Counted from the stretch's first letter, positions 1 through 10,047 are shown. The stretch: 64,000 nt of DNA from Hyphomicrobiales bacterium (GCA_900466575.1 UBMP01000016.1:470527-534526), one strand, 5' to 3'. Translations and numbers: made by a program. Notes: a model not told the origin generated them from the letters alone.

Positions 1-445
1 GTTCAAGATCGGCGTAGCTGAGCCGCGCATGGCTCCTGATATCGACAAGCTCGATCGGGACGCCGGCGCGCGTCGTGTCGCGCATCATCAGGGCCACGTC
101 GATGCCGCGCGAATCGTTGCCTTCCATCAGGTATTTCTGCCGGTAGCCCTCGCCGATCATCCGGTAGAGATATCCGTATTCGAACGCCTTGAGTGCTTCG
201 ATATTGTCGACCTCCTGCAGGCACAGGATGTCGGCGTCCATTTCGGCAATGGCGAGCGCAGTCAGCTGGCGCGTATCGTCCGTGGACGCGATCAGCCGGG
301 CCTCCTCAAGCCGCTGGAATTCGGCCTCGCTGCGGATATCGAAGAGCCTGAGCGCGCGATCCTGATGCAACTCGTTGCGGTAGCCGCTGAAATCGAACCG
401 CGAGAGCAGGTTCTCGATGTTGAAGGTTCCGAGCCTGACGCTCAT
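1..445 (-). CDS. Endonuclease/exonuclease/phosphatase family protein (5' part only)
   Basis: The minus strand reads open from an ATG at 445 to the window edge, so only the first 148 codons are visible. The protein begins MSVRLGTFNIENLLSRF, and the TFNIENL segment is the usual first strand of the DNase I-like fold. Around residues 70-80 there is an ADILCLQEVDN segment, whose Gln-Glu is the metal-binding motif of the family. A later stretch with NDSRGIDVALM matches the next conserved block. Members cleave phosphodiester bonds in nucleic acids or lipids, and the substrate cannot be told from this fragment. No signal peptide is visible at the N-terminus. Confidence 0.8.
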   Translation of the reverse strand, partial: MSVRLGTFNIENLLSRFDFSGYRNELHQDRALRLFDIRSEAEFQRLEEARLIASTDDTRQLTALAIAEMDADILCLQEVDNIEALKAFEYGYLYRMIGEGYRQKYLMEGNDSRGIDVALMMRDTTRAGVPIELVDIRSHARLSYADLE

Positions 446-495
446 CAGTCATCCCTGTCGCTACGGCGCTCACCGTAGCCAACGGCGAGGCTTTG

Positions 496-1680
496 TCAAA
501 CCGTTGCCCGCACCGGCACCGGCTTTTCCTCAGCCCGCGCAGCCGCCCGCGCCTTGGTCCATTGGCGCACCTTGTTCTCGGCCGGACGCTCGATGAACTT
601 GTAGCTGAAATGCGAGAGAATGATGATGACGACCACAGCAAGGGCGGCAAGGAGGTTGTTGCCGACCGGACCCAACACGATGATCTTCGTCATCGCTCCA
701 TGAAACATCTGGCTATCGACGATCGGAATATGAGTGATCTTCTGAATGGCTTCGGCGACGTTGACAAAGCGAAGGAGCACGAAGGCGTGGATCACATAGA
801 CAGACAGCGAGATCACGCCGAGATAGACAAGCGCAGGGTGGCTCATAAAGCGGGAGATTGACCCCTTCTGCAGCGCGAAGACGAGCAGGCAAAATGTATA
901 GCAGGCCGGTATGATGGCGGAGAGACGCGAGTAACCGATTACAGCGGGAAGCGCGAAAATCAGAACGGTGGCGATGACCTCCAGGATGTTCCAGACGGTC
1001 ATCGAGACACGTTCGTCCAGCTGCTTCGTCTTGATCCAGTAATAGACGTAGAAGGTCAGCGCCCCGCCGGCAAAGCCGTAGGTCGAGCGTAGAAGACCGT
1101 ACTGGTAATTCTCCCGCATCGGATGCTCGGACAGGATCGCCAGCAGGATCGGCGAGGCGATGAAGCCGACGATGGCGAAGGGCAGGAAGCGCTTGCCGGG
1201 CACGAGCATGCACAGCGCAAAGAGGATATAGGCGGTCCACTCCGTCGACAGGCTCCAGGTCGGGTAGTTCCATGTCAGCATGTCATGGATGTCGAGGCTC
1301 TGGATCAGCAGCAGGTTGGTGAAAAGCGACGGGATCGTGTTGCCGCCGCTGAAGGCAGTCCGATCAACAACGCCCGCCCGGTTGCCGAAATAGACCAGAA
1401 CCACTTCAAACAGGACAAAGAGCATCAGCATGACGAAATGGATCGGATAGATCCGGCCAAGCCGCTCGATGAGGAAGCGCTTCACGCCGTAGCCACCGGC
1501 GAGCTTCGGCTCGTAATGCGCAACGATCACGAAGCCGCTGAACAGGAAGAAGATGTCGATGATCGCCGAGCCGGAATAGTAGAAGCTCGTGTTCTGCAAA
1601 ACCACTTCACCGGGGAAATGGGCCAGCACGACGATGAGCGAGAGAACGCCCCGCCATCCATCCAAAGCCGTCAGTCGCAT
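496..1680 (-). CDS. Acyltransferase 3 family membrane protein (OafA/YrhL type)
   Basis: A 394-residue integral membrane protein that probably transfers acetyl or another acyl group to a surface polysaccharide or lipid. It opens with RLTALDGWRGVLSLIVVLAHF, the hallmark first helix of acyltransferase 3 proteins with its conserved Arg-Gly and His. Many hydrophobic helices follow, and the tail is short and basic. The frame is open 16 codons further upstream to 1728, but I prefer the ATG at 1680. It follows an AGAGGCGG ribosome site, and the upstream extension is a run of arginines unlike family members. The acceptor is unknown; exopolysaccharide or lipopolysaccharide decoration is an inference from the family. 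Confidence 0.85.
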   Translation of the reverse strand: MRLTALDGWRGVLSLIVVLAHFPGEVVLQNTSFYYSGSAIIDIFFLFSGFVIVAHYEPKLAGGYGVKRFLIERLGRIYPIHFVMLMLFVLFEVVLVYFGNRAGVVDRTAFSGGNTIPSLFTNLLLIQSLDIHDMLTWNYPTWSLSTEWTAYILFALCMLVPGKRFLPFAIVGFIASPILLAILSEHPMRENYQYGLLRSTYGFAGGALTFYVYYWIKTKQLDERVSMTVWNILEVIATVLIFALPAVIGYSRLSAIIPACYTFCLLVFALQKGSISRFMSHPALVYLGVISLSVYVIHAFVLLRFVNVAEAIQKITHIPIVDSQMFHGAMTKIIVLGPVGNNLLAALAVVVIIILSHFSYKFIERPAENKVRQWTKARAAARAEEKPVPVRATV

Positions 1681-1813
1681 ACCGATCCGCCTCTTGAACG
1701 CGGCGCGACGTCGTCTGCGCGTTGCCACGTCCGGTCATGGAACGGCACAGCGCCGCTCTCGTCAGGCGAAATCTATGCTCTTGCCGGTTGATATTTCATG
1801 AACCGGCTGCGCG

Positions 1814-3034
1814 TTACGCAGCCTGTTCACTCTTGATCAACGTGCCAAGGCGGGAAATGCCCGTCTCGATTGCGTCATCGGAGGCGCAGGAGAAAGAAAG
1901 CCGGATCGTGTTCTCGCCGGTACCATCCGCGTGGAAGGCCTTACCGGGGACGAAGGCGATGCGGTGATCGCGGATCGCCTTGGCGAGCAGCGACGCGCCG
2001 TCGAAGCCCTTCGGCAACGTCACCCAGACGAACATGCCGCCTTCCGGCTTCGTCCATTCGACGCCGGCCGGCATGTACTTCGCCATCGCTTCCAGCATGC
2101 GGTCGCGGCGGTGGCTGTAGGTCTTGCGGATCTTGGCAACCTGCGCGTCGAAGATCTTGTGAGCGACCTTGCCCATGACAACCTGGTTGACGGTGGAGGA
2201 ATGCAGGTCGGAAGCCTGCTTGACGAGCACCAGCTTGCGGATGACATCCTGTGCCGCGACGATGTAACCCAGGCGCAGGCCCGGCGCGAGCGTCTTGGAG
2301 AAGGAACCGCAATAAAGCGTGCGCGTCTTCTCGATGTCACCGCCATTGCGCTCGATATCAAGCGCCAGGATCGGCTTGACCGCCTCGCCGCTGTAGCGAA
2401 GCTGCTGATAGGCCGCATCTTCGACAATGGCGATATCAAGCGCTTCGGCAAGGTTCAGGATGTTTTCGCGGCCCGAACGCGGGATCGTCTCGCCCGACGG
2501 GTTGGAGAATTCCGGCACGCAATAGGCAAACTTGACGCGACCACCGGCCTGAGCTGCCTTTTCGGCATAGGTGGAAGGCTCGCGATTGGTCATCGGGTCG
2601 AGCTTGTCATAGTTCGGCTCATAGGCGTTGAACGCACCCAGCGCACCCATATAGGTCGGCCAGGTGACCAGCGCCGTATCCTTCGGCGACAAAAGGACCT
2701 TGCCGATATAGTCGAGACCCTGCTGCGAACCGGAAACGATGAAGATATTGTCCGGAGTGCAGGGAATGCCAAGCTTGCCCATCTCGCCGACCAGCCATTC
2801 GCGCAACGGCTTGTAGCCCTCGGAAACCGAATATTGCAGCGCAGGCACCGCCTCGGGGCCAGTCAACACTTCCGCATAGGCCTTGGAAAACTCTTCTGCC
2901 GGAAACAGGGTCGCATCGGGAATGCCACCGGCGAAGGAAATGATATCGGGCTGCTCGAGCAGTTTCAGAAGCTCGCGGATTTCGGACGCCTTCATGCGGC
3001 TCGCGCGTGAGGCGAAGATATTTTCCCATTCCAT
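1814..3034 (-). CDS. PLP-dependent class I/II aminotransferase (2-aminoadipate aminotransferase-like)
   Basis: A 406-residue fold-type I aminotransferase. Visible landmarks are FAGGIPD near residues 34-40, the cofactor-contacting SGSQQGLD at 101-108, NPSG at 178-181 and the Schiff-base lysine K247 within GSFSKTLAPGLRLGY. The layout matches the LysN/ARO8-like branch that handles 2-aminoadipate, aromatic or branched-chain amino acids. The exact substrate is not readable. A near-palindrome sits 57-71 bp upstream and recurs in front of the lysE gene at 23.7 kb, so a role in lysine or basic amino-acid turnover is an inference from that link. The gene is divergent from the glycosyltransferase at 3210. 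Confidence 0.85.
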   Translation of the reverse strand: MEWENIFASRASRMKASEIRELLKLLEQPDIISFAGGIPDATLFPAEEFSKAYAEVLTGPEAVPALQYSVSEGYKPLREWLVGEMGKLGIPCTPDNIFIVSGSQQGLDYIGKVLLSPKDTALVTWPTYMGALGAFNAYEPNYDKLDPMTNREPSTYAEKAAQAGGRVKFAYCVPEFSNPSGETIPRSGRENILNLAEALDIAIVEDAAYQQLRYSGEAVKPILALDIERNGGDIEKTRTLYCGSFSKTLAPGLRLGYIVAAQDVIRKLVLVKQASDLHSSTVNQVVMGKVAHKIFDAQVAKIRKTYSHRRDRMLEAMAKYMPAGVEWTKPEGGMFVWVTLPKGFDGASLLAKAIRDHRIAFVPGKAFHADGTGENTIRLSFSCASDDAIETGISRLGTLIKSEQAA

Positions 3035-3090
3035 GGTGGTTCATCCCGTCGATTTGTTATGAAGGAAGGTAAACATGCCACCCAGTTTAT

Positions 3091-3105
3091 GTCAACAATG
3101 CTGAC
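3091..3105 (-). promoter_or_regulatory. Candidate operator upstream of the aminotransferase, shared with lysE
   Basis: GTCAACAATGCTGAC is a near-palindrome, with arms matching at 6 of 7 positions around a central A. It lies 57-71 bp upstream of the aminotransferase start. The flanks TTTAT and CTAT, as well as the core, recur at 23752-23766 in front of lysE in the same orientation relative to the gene. The length and symmetry suit an Lrp/AsnC or GntR-type dimer. Which protein binds is unknown. Confidence 0.5.
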
Positions 3106-3209
3106 CTATCTAAGTTGCGCAAAATCAGCGAATCTTAAGATTGCGCTCTTAATGTCGCGACACATCCTTCGTTTGTCGCGGCCGTTCGGTCGATCCAATC
3201 ACGAGCCTC

Positions 3210-4742
3210 ATGTCAGACCGCATCCGAACAGCCTCCAACCTGCCTTCGATCATTCGGACCCGTCAACTGATCTTTGCAGCATTTCCGGTCGTCGTTTTGG
3301 CGGCACTCCTGTATGCGGCATGGCAGACGGGACCGTGGTTCGACGAGTTCTGGAGCTTCTATTTCGCCGATCCGGCCGCAGGGCTTGGCGAGGCTTTCCG
3401 CTCCAAATGGACCCTCGATGTGCATCCGCCGCTCTTCTCGTTCCTCGCCTGGCTGGCAGGTCAGCTCGGCCTGCCGCGAACGCTGGAAGCCGGGCGCATG
3501 CTCAATCTGGTGCCGCTCTTGGCTTCAACGGCCTATCTGGCGGTCTTCTGGCGCTCCAATCCCGGAGATCGGGCATTTCTGGCGACCTTCCTGCCCGCCG
3601 CCGTTGCGCTTGTTCAGTTTCAGGCAACCTTTGTCGAGTTCCGATCGTATTTCACCGGTGTCTGTGCCTTCATCGTCCTACTGGCATGCCTGAAGCGCCT
3701 GGACCGGACCGGTGAGGATCCCCTGCAAGGCACAAACCGCGGGCTCGTCTGGTCGGGACAGCTGGCGAGCCTGTTTTTCTGCCTCAACCTTCACTTCGTC
3801 TTCGCTCTGCTGGCCATCGCACTCGTCGGCACCTTTGCCCTTGCCGCGCTGGCACGGGGCGACCGACGCCTTTTCGCACTTCACCTCCTGAGCGGCATTG
3901 TCTGCTGCCTTCTGCTTGCGGCAACGACTGCCCTGCAGTGGACCTACCTGTCCTCAATCTCGAAGAATTTCTGGCTCAAGACCACACCCGCCGATGCGCT
4001 CGGCATCCTTGTGATGTCTGTCCTCTCTCCCGTCGGCCAGAGCACGGCGATGAGCCTTGCCTGGCTCGGCGCGCTCGGCCTCCGCATCGTCTCGAAACGC
4101 AACAACAGGGCAGACGATCGCTATGCCGTCACCCTTGTTGCATCGCTCATCGCGATCGCCGCCATCGTTCTCGCCTACACGGTGGCCAGCGGGGCGCTCA
4201 CGGGTCGCTACCTCATCCCGATCTGCTTGGTCATCGTTGCCGGCACGGCAGCAGCCACTGCCGAGACACTGCGTACATACCCCACGATGCGGATCCTCTT
4301 CCTTCTCGCCTGCACGGTGGCAATTGTGCAGACCTCGCTTGAGGCCGCGCGCGAACCGAAATGGAACGAGGCCGCAAGCTTTGTCGCTGAGAAACAAAAG
4401 ACTTGTCCGGGAGCCCGTATAGTGCCCATCCGGGCAACGCTTCAGGACGCAACGGCCAATGTCGAGGCGAATTACACGATGGCCTATGCCTATCTGGCCG
4501 ACAGATGGAAAATGACTGTCGGGGCACTCGACACGATGCCGGCGCCACCGCGCGACCCTGCATGCCCAGACTATTTCTGGGCTGACAACCAGTTTGCGGG
4601 CAAGCGGCCGGAACCGGCATTAAAGGCCGAACTACTGCGCCGCTTCCCCCAACTTGACGGCTGCGCCATTCAGACCCACATCTTCAGGTCCGAGGCCGCG
4701 ATCTTCGAGGTGTCCGGCGACCCTCCGCAATGCAAACGCTGA
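3210..4742 (+). CDS. GT39/ArnT-like polyprenol-phosphate glycosyltransferase, membrane
   Basis: A 510-residue polytopic membrane protein. After a first membrane helix (about 20-38) comes the periplasmic motif GPWFDEFWSFYF with D45-E46. This acidic pair is the catalytic and metal site of GT-C family 39/83 enzymes. A DVHPPLF motif at 70-76 is the other hallmark. About ten further hydrophobic helices follow, then a soluble C-terminal part of roughly 130 residues with several cysteines. Such enzymes move a sugar from a lipid-phosphate donor to lipid A, protein or glycan. The start is the only ATG in a good position, though its ribosome site is weak. There is no neighbouring glycan gene to reveal the acceptor. 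Confidence 0.75.
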   Translation: MSDRIRTASNLPSIIRTRQLIFAAFPVVVLAALLYAAWQTGPWFDEFWSFYFADPAAGLGEAFRSKWTLDVHPPLFSFLAWLAGQLGLPRTLEAGRMLNLVPLLASTAYLAVFWRSNPGDRAFLATFLPAAVALVQFQATFVEFRSYFTGVCAFIVLLACLKRLDRTGEDPLQGTNRGLVWSGQLASLFFCLNLHFVFALLAIALVGTFALAALARGDRRLFALHLLSGIVCCLLLAATTALQWTYLSSISKNFWLKTTPADALGILVMSVLSPVGQSTAMSLAWLGALGLRIVSKRNNRADDRYAVTLVASLIAIAAIVLAYTVASGALTGRYLIPICLVIVAGTAAATAETLRTYPTMRILFLLACTVAIVQTSLEAAREPKWNEAASFVAEKQKTCPGARIVPIRATLQDATANVEANYTMAYAYLADRWKMTVGALDTMPAPPRDPACPDYFWADNQFAGKRPEPALKAELLRRFPQLDGCAIQTHIFRSEAAIFEVSGDPPQCKR

Positions 4743-4958
4743 CTTGACGCAAATATCTCCGTTGATCAGCACACTCGGTCATCTATTCTGGCGGGAAAGA
4801 CAGCCCGGCCGAAAAGTGCGCGCCTTTCAGCCACAGCGTCCTTGAAACCCTCGTTGTTAGCGATGAGCGAAGTGCGGCATTTGAACGCCCGTCGATGCTA
4901 CTGTTTTCAAAAGCCTCTCTCTGACGACACCCATCATAATCGCGGGCTTGGGAAGCAG

Positions 4959-5705
4959 ATGACAACGCCTCTTGATCGCCCGATTTGGGCAGCGCTCTCC
5001 GGTCCACAGATCGGCCTCTCGGTGGGCACGGACCACGCCCGCGCCTACCCGGCCGAAATTGGCCCACTGACGGCGACCCGCGACGACACGCCGGAATCGC
5101 TTGGCGCACTCGCGCAGCTGGTCGCAGAACGGCAAACGCTCGTTCTCTTGCAGGCGGGCAGACCACCGGTTCCCCAAGGCTGCAGGGTGGAAATGTTGGC
5201 AGATGCAGTCCAGATGATCTCAACCGTCGGCGGCGACTTGCCAGTTTCCGGGCCAGATCTCGACCAAGATCCCGGTCCAGGCCCGGGCGAAGTCGTGGCT
5301 CTCGGAGATGACGACGCGGCGGAAATGCTGGCCCTTGCCAAACTGACTGCGCCCGGCCCATTTGCCACACGCACCCACACGCTCGGCCAGTTTTACGGGA
5401 TTCGCATCGACGGACGTCTGGCAGCAATGGCAGGCCAACGCATGCGGTTTCCCGGCTATGGAGAAATGTCGGGCGTTTGCACCCATCCCGATTTTCGCGG
5501 CCTGGGTCTCGCAATGCGCCTGAGCGCAAAAGTCATCAACATCATCCGGGCACGCGGCGAGCAACCGTTTCTCCACGTCCGAGCCCAGAATACCAACGCC
5601 ATCAGGGTCTATGAGCGGCTCGGCTTCACGATCAGGCAAGCCTTCACTGTCATGCAGCTGGTCCCTGAAAACAAACAAGGCGGCGCCGAAGCACCGCCTT
5701 GGTAA
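4959..5705 (+). CDS. GNAT family N-acetyltransferase (FR47-like)
   Basis: A 248-residue protein with a GNAT domain in the C-terminal half. The segment from GVCTHPDFRGLGLAMRL is the acetyl-CoA pyrophosphate loop (R/Q-x-x-G-x-G/A). NTNAIRVYERLGF is the usual last helix. The N-terminal 100 residues form a second, degenerate lobe typical of FR47-like proteins. I choose the ATG at 4959 after GGGAAG; an upstream ATG at 4842 would add 39 residues without conservation features. The last codons contain the inverted repeat that serves as the ilvC terminator on the other strand. The substrate is unknown. Confidence 0.8.
   Translation: MTTPLDRPIWAALSGPQIGLSVGTDHARAYPAEIGPLTATRDDTPESLGALAQLVAERQTLVLLQAGRPPVPQGCRVEMLADAVQMISTVGGDLPVSGPDLDQDPGPGPGEVVALGDDDAAEMLALAKLTAPGPFATRTHTLGQFYGIRIDGRLAAMAGQRMRFPGYGEMSGVCTHPDFRGLGLAMRLSAKVINIIRARGEQPFLHVRAQNTNAIRVYERLGFTIRQAFTVMQLVPENKQGGAEAPPW
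5660..5701 (-). terminator. Rho-independent terminator of ilvC, inside the 3' end of the GNAT gene
   Basis: An 8-bp perfect stem (5676-5683 with 5694-5701, CAAGGCGG / CCGCCTTG) closes a 10-nt loop. On the minus strand it is followed by TTTGTTTTC. It lies about 75 bp past the ilvC stop codon and overlaps the last codons of the convergent GNAT gene. Confidence 0.65.
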
Positions 5706-5776
5706 TGCCATTCGTCTTGCCAATCCCCGCACCGCCGAAGGCGTGCCCCGAGCTGACCGGGATCGGCAAGCCGCTC

Positions 5777-6844
<1,068 letters not shown>

Positions 6845-7501
6845 TCACGCATGCCTGATGCGCGGCTCTTCCCATTTGTTCGCGGCTCCGTAAAGGCTCA
6901 GAAAGGCATCAACCGCCCGCTCCGCCCTGGAACCGAATTCCTTGCGCGCCGTCTCCGGAGAGACCCCCAGCAACATGCGCACGTGAAGATCGCTGACGGC
7001 CAGACCGTATAGTGTCTGATAGGCCTCGCCGCCATCGGAAAAATCGAGAAGTCCGGAGCGTCGTCCAGCGTCCAGCAGCGCCATGGCGCGCTTGCCGATC
7101 GGCCCGCGTCCGCGCTCAAGCATCAGCCGCCCGAGCTTGCCGCCCCCTGCCCCCGCCTGCCCGATCGACAGACGGTTGAGCGCCAGCGAAACCTCGCCCG
7201 ACAGAACGTCGACGAGATCGCGGACGAAAGTGAGCAGATGCGCACGCAGTTCCTCGCGCGTCAACTTGCCGCCCGTCGGCTCATAGGTACGCACCTTGGA
7301 CGCCTGATAGGCAATCATCGCGGCAAGCAGACCATCGCGGTCGCCGAACCATTTGTAGAGGCTCTCCTTGGAGCAATTGGCCGCGCGGGCAACACCCGCC
7401 GTCGTCAACGCCTTCTCGCCACCCTCGACAAGAAGGCTCAGCGCCTCTTCCAGAACGGCGCTCTGGCGCGGGGAAAACTGGTCCTGCTCCGGCTTGCTCA
7501 T
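6845..7501 (-). CDS. TetR/AcrR family transcriptional regulator
   Basis: A 218-residue repressor-like protein. The N-terminal helix-turn-helix is readable around residues 35-60 (TTAGVARAANCSKESLYKWFGDRDGLL). A helical ligand domain with a TetR C-terminal extension follows. I take the ATG at 7501, which has a TGAGGT ribosome site; the ATG at 7513 would put the ribosome site inside the palindrome. A 14-bp perfect palindrome sits 16-29 bp upstream of the chosen start and is the likely autoregulatory operator. ilvC lies 48 bp downstream on the same strand, but a role in ilvC control is not shown. Confidence 0.85.
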   Translation of the reverse strand: MSKPEQDQFSPRQSAVLEEALSLLVEGGEKALTTAGVARAANCSKESLYKWFGDRDGLLAAMIAYQASKVRTYEPTGGKLTREELRAHLLTFVRDLVDVLSGEVSLALNRLSIGQAGAGGGKLGRLMLERGRGPIGKRAMALLDAGRRSGLLDFSDGGEAYQTLYGLAVSDLHVRMLLGVSPETARKEFGSRAERAVDAFLSLYGAANKWEEPRIRHA

Positions 7502-7516
7502 GTCCGACCTCATTTA

Positions 7517-7530
7517 GTACCGTACGGTAC
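7517..7530 (-). promoter_or_regulatory. TetR operator candidate (14-bp perfect palindrome)
   Basis: GTACCGTACGGTAC is fully self-complementary and the CGTACGGTACGG register repeats partly beyond it. It lies just upstream of the TetR start at 7501, which is the common place for an autorepression site. Confidence 0.6.
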
Positions 7531-7595
7531 GGTTCGTTTAACTAAAGCGGTCGGGAGCCGCTGTCAACGCCGTTTTCAACGCAAGGAACGATTTT

Positions 7596-8219
7596 TCATT
7601 TTTTGAAGAAGGAGGCGACCATGCCGATCAGCGTTTCCTCGAAGTCACGTTGTCCCACTCTGCGCCCACCAAAGAGAACATCGGAGCGGATGCTTCCGAT
7701 AACCGCCCGGAGCATGACGAACTCCGCCTCAGGCGACGGTCGTCGCGCGCAATCCGTCGCTTTGGCAACGACGGTATCGACCAGGGCGCGGCTGACGCGT
7801 GTGATCATTCGATCGAAATGCTCCGGCAGGCCCGGAAGATTGAGCGCCGCCCTCAGAAGTGCGCGCCTTACGGCCGAGCGTCCTTCGAAAGGCTGCAGCG
7901 TCGGACGGATGACCAGCCGGACGATGTCGGCGGTCAAGGTCGCGTCGGTTGCGGCGAGCGCGGCGCAGATATTGCGTTCCTGACGCTCCATCTCGTGGAG
8001 CGCCATGGCCTTGAACAGCGAAGACTTGCCCGAGAAGTAGCGGTAGAGGGTGCCAACGGAAAAGCCCGCTCTCTCGGCGACATGATTGGTCGTCACATCG
8101 CGCTCTTCCGCGCGTTCGAGAAGCTGAGCAGTCGCCTCAAAAAATGTTGCGACCGTCTGCCGCGCCCGCTCCTGCCTTGGTGAATTCCGTTGAGGATCAA
8201 GAGGTTCCGGCACGACCAT
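7596..8219 (-). CDS. TetR/AcrR family transcriptional regulator
   Basis: A 207-residue protein with an N-terminal helix-turn-helix (VTTNHVAERAGFSVGTLYRYFSGKSSLF, about residues 40-67) and an all-helical C-terminal ligand domain. It is the second TetR gene in a row on the minus strand, separated from the first by about 95 bp. It is divergent from the exported protein at 8315, with 95 bp between start codons, and that gene is the most likely target. The ligand is unknown. Confidence 0.83.
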   Translation of the reverse strand: MVVPEPLDPQRNSPRQERARQTVATFFEATAQLLERAEERDVTTNHVAERAGFSVGTLYRYFSGKSSLFKAMALHEMERQERNICAALAATDATLTADIVRLVIRPTLQPFEGRSAVRRALLRAALNLPGLPEHFDRMITRVSRALVDTVVAKATDCARRPSPEAEFVMLRAVIGSIRSDVLFGGRRVGQRDFEETLIGMVASFFKK

Positions 8220-8314
8220 CGATCAAGCTTTCGTCAAGGAGAAAGTGAGTAGCGCGGCAATCGGAAGATTGCCATCATTTCCTCAAGATACCCATCAACG
8301 GAGTCCGTTCAAAG

Positions 8315-9016
8315 ATGAAAAAGCTCATATTCGTCGCCGCGTGTCTGTCCGCCACGCTCGCGTTTCTCCCCGTATCGGCGGAAGAACAGGGCAGCAAGAC
8401 CGGTCTTTTCAACACACGCTACTGCGAGATCCTCACGCTCACCCGCAAGGGCCTGAAGGCAACCGCGACCGTCTACAACACGATCGGCTTCAACGACTGC
8501 CCGGCAGCTGCCTGGAACGGCATCGACAAGAACGCCGCGACAAAGCAGCTCCAGGCCGACGGCATCGACATGAACGGTCCCCGGTACTGGCTGATCGACG
8601 GCATCAAGGGCAAGGGTGTCTCCGCGACCGGCAAGACCATCAGCATCAACGGCATCGAAATGGGCGAGCGCGCGACCCTTGAGGTTTCACTCAAGCAGGC
8701 GCTCGGGGGCAAGAAACTCTACAAGGCGAACGAGGTGAAGCGCGACACCGTCTTCACCTTCCGCGCCGGCAAACCGGTCTTCGAACTCACCGACCCGGAA
8801 GGACATGTCTACCGCATGCAGTCCTATTCGCAGATCGTCAACAAGAAGGAGACGCTCGCAGACCTCGCGGGTCTCGGAGCGAAACTCAAGCTGCCCAAAG
8901 GCTGGACCTATTCCACCCGCATCCTCGACAAGGATTATGATCTCGTCGCCAGCGGCGTCGCCTATGTCGTACAGGATGACTTCCTTAACACCTATCAGCG
9001 CCTGCCCCAGCCTTGA
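8315..9016 (+). CDS. Exported protein of unknown function
   Basis: A 233-residue protein with a clear Sec signal peptide (MKKLIFVAACLSATLAFLPVSA, cleavage near residue 22). The mature part has two cysteines (in TRYCEIL and NDCPAA), which could form a disulfide in the periplasm. I do not recognise the family. There is no lipobox, membrane helix or catalytic motif that I can name. It is divergent from a TetR gene, which may regulate it. The ATG is favoured because the signal sequence starts exactly there. Confidence 0.75.
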   Translation: MKKLIFVAACLSATLAFLPVSAEEQGSKTGLFNTRYCEILTLTRKGLKATATVYNTIGFNDCPAAAWNGIDKNAATKQLQADGIDMNGPRYWLIDGIKGKGVSATGKTISINGIEMGERATLEVSLKQALGGKKLYKANEVKRDTVFTFRAGKPVFELTDPEGHVYRMQSYSQIVNKKETLADLAGLGAKLKLPKGWTYSTRILDKDYDLVASGVAYVVQDDFLNTYQRLPQP

Positions 9017-9027
9017 GTGCCCACATC

Positions 9028-9063
9028 AATTGGAAACGGCAACCAATTACTTGACTCAGTCCA
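9028..9063 (+). promoter_or_regulatory. Inverted repeats in the promoter of the MarR-GNAT gene
   Basis: Two dyads lie in the 86-bp gap before the gene. The first is AATTGG / CCAATT (9028-9033 and 9043-9048). The second is TTGACTCAGTCCA (9051-9063), a 13-mer whose arms match at 5 of 6 positions. The second has the size of a MarR half-turn dyad and is the better candidate for autoregulation. Confidence 0.4.
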
Positions 9064-9102
9064 CTAAATGCGAAACATGGCTGCGGAAAGGAACCTGCTG
9101 CC

Positions 9103-10047
9103 ATGCCCAACCTCAAGACGATCGACGCCATCCGCGCCTTCAGCCGCTTTTACACCGCCCGCCTCGGCGTGGTGGGCCAGACCTATCTCGGCACGGAATA
9201 TAGCTTGAGCGATGCGCGGGTGATTTTCGAACTCGACGCGCGCCAGACGACTCGTGCGACCGATCTCGTCCACGATCTCGGCATTGATCCTTCCTATCTG
9301 AGCCGGATCATCGCCCGCTTCGCAAAACAGGGCCTCCTGAAGGCGACCCCTGATCCGGAGGATGGGCGGAGCCGGGTGCTCTCCCTCACCGCACGGGGAC
9401 TGGAGGAGGCGGCGCGTTTGAGAGCACTTTCCCGCGGGGAAATCGGCGCGATGATCGAACGCCTCTCGGAACCGGAGGCAGAAGCACTGGAGCAGGCTCT
9501 CAAGATCGCCGAAAGACATTTGTCTCCCGGAAGCACGACGCCGCCAGCGTTCACGCTCAGGCAGCACCGTGCGGGAGACATGGGCTGGATCGTGGAATCG
9601 CAAGCCGCCTTCTATGCCCGGGAATATGGCTGGAACGACAAATTCGAGGCCCTGCTCGCGGACGTCGTCGGCAGTTTTCTGAAGCACTTCAACCCGCAAC
9701 GCGAGCGCGTGTGGATTGCCGAGCGCGATGGCACACGCGTCGGGTCCATCATTCTTGCCGACGGAGGCGATGATGTCGGCAAACTCCGCCTCCTTTATGT
9801 GGATCAGGCTGCGCGCGGACTGGGTCTAGGAAGCCGGCTTGTCGAAGAGTGCATCGCCTTTGCCACCACTGCCGGCTATCGCAAGATAAGCCTCTGGACA
9901 AACGACATCCTGGCGACAGCACGCGCCCTTTATGCACGCAACGGCTTCATCGTAACCAACCGTGAGAAGCATTCGATGTTCGGCCCCGCGATGATGGGCG
10001 AAACGTGGGAACTCAAGCTGTCTGAAAACAAGGACCTACCTTCTTGA
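9103..10047 (+). CDS. MarR regulator fused to a GNAT acetyltransferase
   Basis: A 314-residue two-domain protein. Residues 1-145 form a MarR winged helix: the recognition region is LVHDLGIDPSYLSRIIARFAKQGLL and the wing is TPDPEDGRSRVLSL. Residues 150-310 form a GNAT domain with VDQAARGLGLGSRLVEECI as the acetyl-CoA loop and ALYARNGF near the end. This fusion is known in many bacteria, where the acetyltransferase half may sense or modify a small molecule. The start follows GGAAAGGAAC. No adjacent operon partner is evident, so the target and substrate remain open. Confidence 0.87.
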   Translation: MPNLKTIDAIRAFSRFYTARLGVVGQTYLGTEYSLSDARVIFELDARQTTRATDLVHDLGIDPSYLSRIIARFAKQGLLKATPDPEDGRSRVLSLTARGLEEAARLRALSRGEIGAMIERLSEPEAEALEQALKIAERHLSPGSTTPPAFTLRQHRAGDMGWIVESQAAFYAREYGWNDKFEALLADVVGSFLKHFNPQRERVWIAERDGTRVGSIILADGGDDVGKLRLLYVDQAARGLGLGSRLVEECIAFATTAGYRKISLWTNDILATARALYARNGFIVTNREKHSMFGPAMMGETWELKLSENKDLPS

